This document shows, one piece after another, positions 58,460 to 64,000 of a stretch of DNA of 64,000 nucleotides. This DNA is from Strongyloides papillosus (taxonomy: Eukaryota > Nematoda > Chromadorea > Rhabditida > Strongyloididae): the NCBI GenBank assembly GCA_005656395.1, contig SRSI01000079.1:1736001-1800000 (forward strand), given 5' to 3'. A program made the position numbers and the translations under genes. Numbering within the stretch: position 1 is the stretch's first letter; every line of letters begins with the position of its first letter. Under the pieces are notes generated by a model that worked only from the letters and a program-made list of their open reading frames with translations, ran no database searches and was not told where the DNA came from.

Positions 58460-59542
58460 TTAAAAAGTGGCATCTGCAGCCTCATCCAAACGCATTCTCT
58501 TACGATCGCTGCAAAAGCTAGCGATGTCTGCTGGCAAAGTACACTTTGCAAACTTACGTAATGCGGTGGCATTTTTATAAAATACCAACCCTAAACGGTT
58601 GAAGAAAACGTTCTTTTGCACGGCTGTGTTCTCAGAAATTGCTCTTCCACAATACTTGACAGATGGAACAATAACTACCTTTGATGGTAATTCCAAATTC
58701 TTTGCAGTGCGAAGTATAGTGTCACATTGGCACTTGTGTGGGCGACATAAAGACATAATAATCTTTATGGCAACACCCTTCTCCATAAGCTGGACAAAGT
58801 ATTTAAGTGTGGAACATGAAGTCACGACCAAAGTTTCTAATGAGGACAAACCAGGAACAGCCATTGGGGCAGTTCTAGATACTCGCATGGGTCCATCAAT
58901 CCATAGCAATTTCAACTTTTCTGGTAACTTGCCAGATAACTCCCCAGAGATGTACTTGATACGTAAGGCCGTTAATGTTGGCAAAACTACAGTGGACGGA
59001 AAGGTCAGCATTCCAGCTCCGTTAATCCGGATTTGAACAGTTGTCGCTTCAATACGGCAAATGGACTGATAAACAGCCATTAATTCATCCGTTGTCCTAA
59101 TAATTTGGTAATCCAGTTGCTTGGGAACCATGGCCTTAGCCCTATTTTCGACTGAAGATAATTGGCGGTCATTTGGATTGTCTCCTAAAGCAGCAGTCAA
59201 CGCATTTCGACGTTCAAGGAAGGTTTTGCGTGCATCATAGATGCTAGTTAACTCATCAAACCGTTTGAGTAAAATAATGTGGGACTCGCTAGCCCACAAC
59301 ATCTTCCGCTCCATATTGCCCACTTCTTCCTCCATTTCCATGAGTAATAAAACAGCTTCAACGGTACATTCCATTGACCGAAGCGAATTTGAATAACGGC
59401 TTAAAACGACAGCCGTATCCATATCAGCAACATCATTCAAGAAGTCTAACACTTCTCCAGATGGACTTCTGTCACTACGACGACTTTGATTATCTTCATC
59501 TTCGTTAAGTAAATGCTCATCTTCGTGATGGTGTTCAGACAT
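58460..59542 (-). CDS. Antisense gene 1 in the retrotransposon: acidic, LRR-like protein
   Basis: This intronless minus-strand frame lies between pol and the 3' LTR: 360 aa from the ATG at 59542 (MSEHHHEDEHLLNEDEDN). TTATTTCAG about 37 bp upstream is a good splice or trans-splice acceptor, so I prefer this start to an upstream in-frame one (59674). The N-terminus is acidic and His-rich; residues about 35-170 are helical and charged. About 190-300 show a leucine-rich-repeat-like rhythm (LPTLTALRIKYISGEL, LPEKLKLLWIDG, LSSLETLVVTSC), and the C-terminus has DRKRMRLDE, a possible nuclear signal. An antisense AATAAA lies just past the stop (58415-58420). I recognise no family. Opposite to pol, it converges on it. 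Confidence 0.65.
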   Translation of the reverse strand: MSEHHHEDEHLLNEDEDNQSRRSDRSPSGEVLDFLNDVADMDTAVVLSRYSNSLRSMECTVEAVLLLMEMEEEVGNMERKMLWASESHIILLKRFDELTSIYDARKTFLERRNALTAALGDNPNDRQLSSVENRAKAMVPKQLDYQIIRTTDELMAVYQSICRIEATTVQIRINGAGMLTFPSTVVLPTLTALRIKYISGELSGKLPEKLKLLWIDGPMRVSRTAPMAVPGLSSLETLVVTSCSTLKYFVQLMEKGVAIKIIMSLCRPHKCQCDTILRTAKNLELPSKVVIVPSVKYCGRAISENTAVQKNVFFNRLGLVFYKNATALRKFAKCTLPADIASFCSDRKRMRLDEAADATF

Positions 59543-60294
59543 AATAAAATAATTGAAGTACGTTATCACAAGTATCTGAAATAAAAAAGACACATTAGAA
59601 TAATATAAAATAGAAAAACTATGGAATACATAGGAAAAACACGTTAAATAACAAAATAAATACATTAAAAACATTTAAACTAAATAATAGTTACAAATCA
59701 ACTTTATAAATACCCTATCCTTTTAATTGGGGGTGAATAGACATATCTATATGAAATTAAAATGCAAGGTTAAAATATAAAGTACATTTGCATGAATTTA
59801 AAAAGTTAAAACCAATTTAATTAATTAATAAAATTTAATTGACATAATAAGGTCGAATAAAAGAAAATTTAAAAATTATCCACAAATTCTTTAATGATAA
59901 TGTTAAATAACTTCAAGGACACTTAACAGTTCTCGAACCTGTCTAGACGTTATGATAGTCTTTACACTATACCATTAAGTTACAGATAACTGATATCAAT
60001 AAATCAAAATATATCAATTAGTTGAAATTTACTATAAAATACAATGATACTACAAGAAAAACCAGAAAATCATAAAATATTCAGATTACTCTCTAAACCA
60101 TATATTAGAAGAATATTATTATCAAAATTAAGATATAACCACTTAAAAGAAAATTTATTAAAAATTAAAATTTATTAACAAATAACAAAAGAAATAACAA
60201 ACAATAACAATATTGAAATAACAAGAAAATAACCGTACAGGAGATAAGAGATTCTTCGACAATGAAACCGTACGAAAAAAAAAAAACCCTCCAT
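59543..60294. other. Spacer between the antisense genes, with a tRNA-like stretch
   Basis: AT-rich. It holds the likely promoter of antisense gene 1 and the 3' end of antisense gene 2 (minus-strand AATAAA at about 60171-60176). Minus-strand sequence at about 59928-59990 resembles a degenerate tRNA: an A-box-like TGGTATAGTG, an anticodon-loop-like ATCATAA on a 4-bp stem, and a B-box-like GGTTCGAGA. Stem mismatches argue against a working tRNA. Confidence 0.35.
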
Positions 60295-60736
60295 TCATAC
60301 TGAATAAGGTGGAGGTTGGTATTGAAGTTGTTGTTGTTGTAGTTGTGGAGGAGCTTGAATGAATCCAATGTCGGGAGCTGAAGCAACAACTGGTTGTGAA
60401 TATTCAATGAAATCCCTATTAGCATCCTCCAAGTGAACAATTGATGCTCCATTATCCTCAGTACCCTCAGCCTTCTTTGGAGTGACAAGGTTACGAATAT
60501 CAATCCTTCTTCTCCAAATAAAAAGAAACAATAGTGATACTGAAAGATAAATATTATTAATCCAAGGATCCCACAAACTTACAGAATTTCACCATCCATA
60601 AAAACAAGATGAAGGCCACCAAGTAATCATTTGGACCCCATGATGGTGGTGGTGGACGAGATGTTGTTGTTGTTGGTGCATAACAATGTTTTGAGCACCA
60701 AGATTGATCCTCCTCCGAATACGCTCTGATGGACAT
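60295..60736 (-). CDS. Antisense gene 2 in the retrotransposon: single-pass membrane protein with C-terminal PPPY
   Basis: Two exons (60583-60736, 60295-60539) with a 43-bp intron (GTAAGT...CTTTCAG) encode 132 aa in one frame. The start is ATG at 60736. A short Thr/Pro-rich N-terminal part with three Cys (MSIRAYSEEDQSWC and onward) is followed by one strongly hydrophobic helix that the splice completes (LVAFILFLWMVKF and LSLLFLFIW). An RRR stop-transfer signal and a cytosolic-type tail ending QPPPYSV follow. By the positive-inside rule the tail faces the cytosol. PPxY is a ligand for NEDD4-type ubiquitin ligases and serves as a late-budding motif in many retroviruses. The intron and frame support a real gene; the function is inferred. 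Confidence 0.6.
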
Positions 60737-60882
60737 CAATTATCTATAAAAGAAAAAGAAAAATAAATACAAAATTTAAAATTTAAATTTAAAATTTGAA
60801 ATTAATATATAATGACATTAATTATAACTTACCATTAATTAATTAAACTATCGTTGTAGGAGAAACTCAAAATTACGGGGCA

Positions 60883-60981
60883 TGTACACACCCACCCAAT
60901 TATGTGTATATAAACTAATAATTTTAAGTTTCTTATGTTCTTTCTTATCTTAAATAAAATATTCTTTCATAATTGTTAACA
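60883..60981 (+). repeat. 3' LTR
   Basis: A 99-bp copy identical to the 5' LTR, followed by the TTAC target duplication at 60982-60985. Confidence 0.9.
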
Positions 60982-61225
60982 TTACAAACTTCGTTAGATA
61001 CTTGCTTTTTAAGTTAGACTTACATCTATATAACAGATACTATTTTATTTTGTTTTATTAAGTTATGACTAAGTTATAGCTATTTAAATTTTAAACCTTT
61101 TATTCAAAATAGTCACTACTATTTGGACCATAACTCAGCCAATTTTTGACACAAATTCCAAATTATTGTGTTTCCGCACTATTCTGGAATTTGGTCTTTC
61201 AAATGACATATAAACCGTTGTATTA

Positions 61226-62494
61226 GGTTGTTCCATAAGTTCCCGTGATTTTTTTCAAACGCTTATTTTACCACACTTTTTAATTTTTTCGTACGCGTTA
61301 TATATATCATTCGAAAGCTCTTTTTCCGCTCTACAAAACCCTGATAATCCCGTTTTCATATCTTTTAATTTTGGTTTAATTTTATATCTTTAAAATGTAA
61401 TGGCCACTAGACAAAAAATAGCACTTTCGACAACTGCTGTTAATTGCTTTTAATCGTCGCTAAAGAATGTCTGAAAACATTCGGGAAATTTATTCTATGT
61501 ATGGAAAAGATGCTATGGGTTGGAGTACTGCAAAATATTGGTACAGAAAGTTCAAAAATGACAATTTCGACCTTCCAGACTCTCCACGAATAGATCGGCT
61601 ATGTATCTTTGACGAGGACCGTTTGATAAATCTTTTGAGGACAGACAACTGTCAAACATGTAAAGAGCTGGCCGAAAAAATGAACAGCGTTGTTAGAGCA
61701 ATCTCCCGTCTTCTTACATCAATGGATTCTGAGCAAAAATTTCGAATTTGATTGTTCCATAGTCTTACTGAAAAAAATAAAAAAAAGAGGTTTTTTATTG
61801 CTCCTTAAAATCTCGCTCGGCATCAAGCGACACGTAGCTACGAGAATCGATTCCTGTGTGGAATCGTCACCGTGGATGATAAATGATTTCTCTACGTCAA
61901 CACGAGTCAAAGGAAGCAGTAGGTGTGAGCAAAAGATGCGTCTAATTCTAGAGTGAAGCAAGTAATCTGTGTGTTTTGGGATTAAAATGCGTGATTCATT
62001 GAGAAATAATTGAGAATAACCAAACAGTAGGCAAAGATCTTAATTTGGATCAATTTTATCGCGTAAATTAGACTATTCAACAAAAAAAGATCGGATCAAT
62101 TAAGCTAAATTATCCTACTCTACGACAACGCTCGGACTCATACAGCAATAATTTTCAAAATCGCCCTTCAGGAGTTCAATTGGGAGATTCTTTAGCATCC
62201 TCCGTATTCACCAGACCTTGCTCTAACAGATTATCACCTACTCCGTTCATTAGCAAACTATATGAGGGACTTAACATTTGAAAACTAAGAGGCATTATAT
62301 ACCTGGCTGAACGAATTCTTTGAGTCAAGACCCATAGATTTCTGGCGTAAAGGTATCAACAAATTAGTGGAAAGATAGGAAAAGATTATAAATAATGACG
62401 AGGAATATATAATTGATTAATTTACTTTAGATTTTTTAGAAAAAAGTGTTTTTAAAATAAATTTTTAAAAATCACGGGAATTTATGGAACAACC
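61226..62494 (+). mobile_element. Mariner (Tc1/mariner) element, decayed
   Basis: 1269 bp flanked by TA dinucleotides (61224-61225, 62495-62496), with terminal inverted repeats of about 28 bp that include GTTCCATAAGTTCCCGTGAT at the left and its near-exact reverse complement at the right (one difference). The size and TA target are typical of mariner. It is inserted into the 525-bp tandem array. Confidence 0.85.
61400..62395 (+). pseudogene. Mariner transposase pseudogene
   Basis: The N-terminal DNA-binding part is recognisable at 61467-61751 (NIREIYSMYGKDAMGWSTAK then WYRKFKN, TCKELAEKMN). It is followed by frameshifts and stops. The C-terminal mariner landmark HPPYSPDLALTDYHLLRSL is legible near 62190-62250, preceded by an in-frame TAG, and the end near 62350 retains FFESRPIDFWRKGI. 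Multiple stops rule out a functional transposase. Confidence 0.8.
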
Positions 62495-62740
62495 TAATAT
62501 TTCATATAGTTTATAAAAACGTTATTCCCTGTACAAAACTATGCTAAAAAAGGCCAAAAAAACACTGTTTTTTTAAGATAATTTGGCAAATTATGGCCCA
62601 GAAACTTTTCAGACCTATCTTCCCCACTAAGTTAGAAAAAAACACATCTTTTGGCTATTTACTCGTAAAAATCGGTTAAGTTTGAGAAGAGTTATGAGAG
62701 AGACAAATTTTTTTTCCTTATTTCTTTTTGGTGTAGATTT

Positions 62741-63363
62741 CTTCAACACTCAAATTTAGAGTATTATCCGTTAGATTCATTTTTTTCGGATATGAATGCT
62801 GAAATTGCCGCTGTTCGTCATTCATTTGAAAACGTGCGGACAGTGGAAATCTTTGTCCCTATGTAAGTTTTTAAATTTTACTTAAATAATCTTTCTCGCT
62901 TATTATAGGGAAATCTTCGATCATATTAAGATAGCGAAAGTGGAGTGAGAACGTGGAGATACTATCAGACATTTGTCTTCGAAAATTGGCGACGTAGTAG
63001 CTCAATTACCAAATCCAATTATTCTGGTAAGTGTTTTTTGGATAGTTTCTCTTACATCATATGATTTTTTCAGCGTCTAACTAGCGAACTAAAAAGCTGT
63101 CCCATTCAACAACTTCCAGTAGAATCTTTCGGTTAAATGAAATGATTTCACGAACAGTCCAACCAAATCTTCGAACTTTTTCTCGATTAAATGAGGAAGT
63201 GCCACAGACAAATCAACTAAATGTTCGAAAAACGAGTAGAAATTCTGAACCCATATTAAGTAACAGTGAATCCGAATCTGACGACGACGACAGAAAAAGT
63301 AGAATAAAGTTTAGAGATGAAGAAATCATCCTACTTGGTAGATGGTTTAGAGAGAAAAATGGA
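62741..63363 (+). pseudogene. Unrecognised multi-exon gene remnant
   Basis: Plus-strand coding-like sequence with two good introns (62861-62908 and 63028-63074; GTAAGT...TTATAG and GTAAGT...TTTTCAG). Exon text includes AEIAAVRHSFENVRTVEIF, ERGDTIRHLSSKIGDVVAQL and LTSELKSCPIQQLPVESFG. An in-frame TGA (about 62948) and a TAA/TGA pair after the third block break it. In another frame, 63142-63363 encodes a 74-aa Ser/Asp-rich piece (SNSESESDDDD). I do not recognise the family. Confidence 0.3.
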
Positions 63364-63692
63364 TAAACTCCAAATAAACCATAATTTCGAATTTATGCGG
63401 ATCAACTAAATAATGTTTATAGTCGCGATGGGAGGAAAAAAATAAAGAGTAAGGACAACAAATGTTTAAAGAAAGTTTTTTAATTGTGTATATTTTGTAG
63501 ACAATTTTTTTATTTTGTAATTCTATTTGTGTATAATTGTAAATATTGTACTAAACTAATTTACCCAATCTTTTGTTTAGAATAAATAAATTTAATGAAA
63601 CTTTTTAATTTTTATTTAGAATGACTTGCTACAAACTAAAAAAATAACAAAAACATAAAAAAATAACCAAAGTGTTACTCATCTCTGCCATG

Positions 63693-64000
63693 CTACCGTT
63701 TCTTACTATCTATAGTTATTGTAACAGGACCATCATTTACTAACTGAACATCCATATATGCACTAAAAAGACCGTCCATGATTTTTGATGGATTGTATTC
63801 TTTCTTCAAATCCTCGAGAATACCAGCATACATTGCTTGAGCATCACTAGTTCCCATAGCATTATGAAAATCCAATTTGTTTCCTTTGACAACAGCGTGG
63901 AGTGTGAATTGTGACACACAAAGAACATCAAGATTCATATCTTTAACACTTTTGTCCCATGGCTTTTTTGTCTCGGGGTTTGTCCATAATCTTAAGTTCA
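63693..64000 (-). CDS. D-aminoacyl-tRNA deacylase (DTD), 3' part
   Basis: The minus-strand frame continues off the right edge, so the start is missing. The visible part reads NLRLW...PWDKSVKDMNLDVLCVSQ, then GNKLDFHNAM, and NDGPVTITIDS at the end. VSQFTL, near the start, and NDGPVT, near the C-terminus, are the two signature motifs of the DTD family; the latter includes the cross-subunit Gly-cisPro-like NxGPxT motif that excludes L-amino acids. The enzyme hydrolyses D-amino acids from mischarged tRNAs in the cytosol. The internal ATG at 63938 is not the start, since the upstream in-frame residues align with the family. Confidence 0.9.
   Translation of the reverse strand, partial: NLRLWTNPETKKPWDKSVKDMNLDVLCVSQFTLHAVVKGNKLDFHNAMGTSDAQAMYAGILEDLKKEYNPSKIMDGLFSAYMDVQLVNDGPVTITIDSKKR

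Larger units (their letters stand above)
50815..60985 (+). mobile_element. Ty3/gypsy-type LTR retrotransposon, apparently intact
   Basis: This 10.2-kb element is bounded by identical 99-bp LTRs (50819-50917, 60883-60981) beginning TG and ending CA, and by a 4-bp TTAC target-site duplication (50815-50818, 60982-60985). Next to the 5' LTR is a primer-binding site matching the tRNA-Gln 3' end. A structured leader is followed by one long gag-pro-pol frame with the order protease, RT, RNase H, integrase, which is the Ty3/gypsy order. About 2.5 kb then carries two antisense genes. A clear polypurine tract before the 3' LTR is not seen; ACGGGGCA is all that precedes it. Identical LTRs and an open 2177-codon frame suggest recent insertion and possible activity. 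Confidence 0.9.
49320..62740. repeat. ~525-bp tandem repeat array, split by two mobile elements
   Basis: The segment CCCCACTAAGTTRRAAARAA, then TTATG about 60 bp on, recurs at about 50130, 50650 and 62622, with a weaker copy near 49600. The phrase TTTGGTCCA/GGTCCATAACTTAGYCA recurs near 49384, 50427 and 61116. Subtracting the LTR element (50819-60981) and the mariner (61226-62494), the spacing between successive units is about 520-530 bp throughout. The array is thus about four units of old tandem repeat into which both mobile elements later inserted. A single unit lies at 7960-8290. Confidence 0.65.

Noticed and set aside
60165..60503. 112-codon minus-strand frame overlapping antisense gene 2
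   Set aside because: It overlaps exon 2 of the better-supported spliced model in another frame, and its composition is low-complexity.
1..64000. CRISPR arrays, operons or other prokaryotic features
   Set aside because: Introns, gene families and base composition are those of a nematode. No regularly spaced direct repeats with unique spacers are seen.

Overview
This window looks like chromosomal DNA from a parasitic-type nematode with a very AT-rich genome, most like the Strongyloides group. The grounds are strongly AT-rich spacers, many 37-60 bp GT-AG introns, T-rich TTTYAG sites just before start codons (possible trans-splice acceptors), and nematode gene types: serpentine chemoreceptors, MATH-BTB proteins, F-box genes, a PINCH/UNC-97 orthologue and a CLC-7-type channel. 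The species cannot be named from sequence alone.

Layout. 0-9 kb: Helitron debris, a core-1 beta3-galactosyltransferase (T-synthase) gene, a MITE-like element, a small F-box-like gene, and broken genes and repeats. 9.5-23 kb: three paralogous secreted or cell-surface IgGFc-binding-domain genes. Between the second and third lies a serpentine receptor gene plus a 2.3-kb segment repeated three times in tandem. Each segment carries the 5' end of the receptor gene, a GC-richer conserved element and an F-box gene; one F-box copy is intact, one is frameshifted and one is badly decayed. 23.8-33.7 kb: housekeeping genes, namely a polypeptide GalNAc-transferase, an RBX2-like RING gene with a SAP-like N-terminus, a CLC-7-type Cl-/H+ exchanger and the five-LIM protein UNC-97/PINCH. 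35.6-44.4 kb: two MATH-BTB genes and a BTB pseudogene, a four-pass membrane protein, a second serpentine receptor (Srg/Srv-like) and a secreted thrombospondin-repeat protein.

44.4-63.4 kb is repeat territory. It holds three copies of a 51-bp palindrome, a second Helitron 3' end, a small basic-protein gene with a broken paralogue near 7.5 kb, and a tandem array with a period of about 525 bp. Two mobile elements sit inside that array. One is an apparently intact Ty3/gypsy LTR retrotransposon (50819-60981) with identical 99-bp LTRs, a TTAC target duplication and a primer-binding site matching the tRNA-Gln 3' end. The other is a decayed mariner (61226-62494). The window closes with the 3' part of a D-aminoacyl-tRNA deacylase gene.

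The most unusual object is the LTR retrotransposon. Its leader contains a run of about ten hairpins, five of which share the loop GATTCGT(C/T) or a close variant while their stems differ but stay paired. Its polyprotein (2177 aa, uninterrupted) has a membrane segment, a Cys-bearing stretch and a long coiled coil between Gag and protease. Two antisense genes lie between pol and the 3' LTR: a 360-aa acidic/LRR-like protein, and a two-exon 132-aa single-pass membrane protein ending in a PPPY motif.
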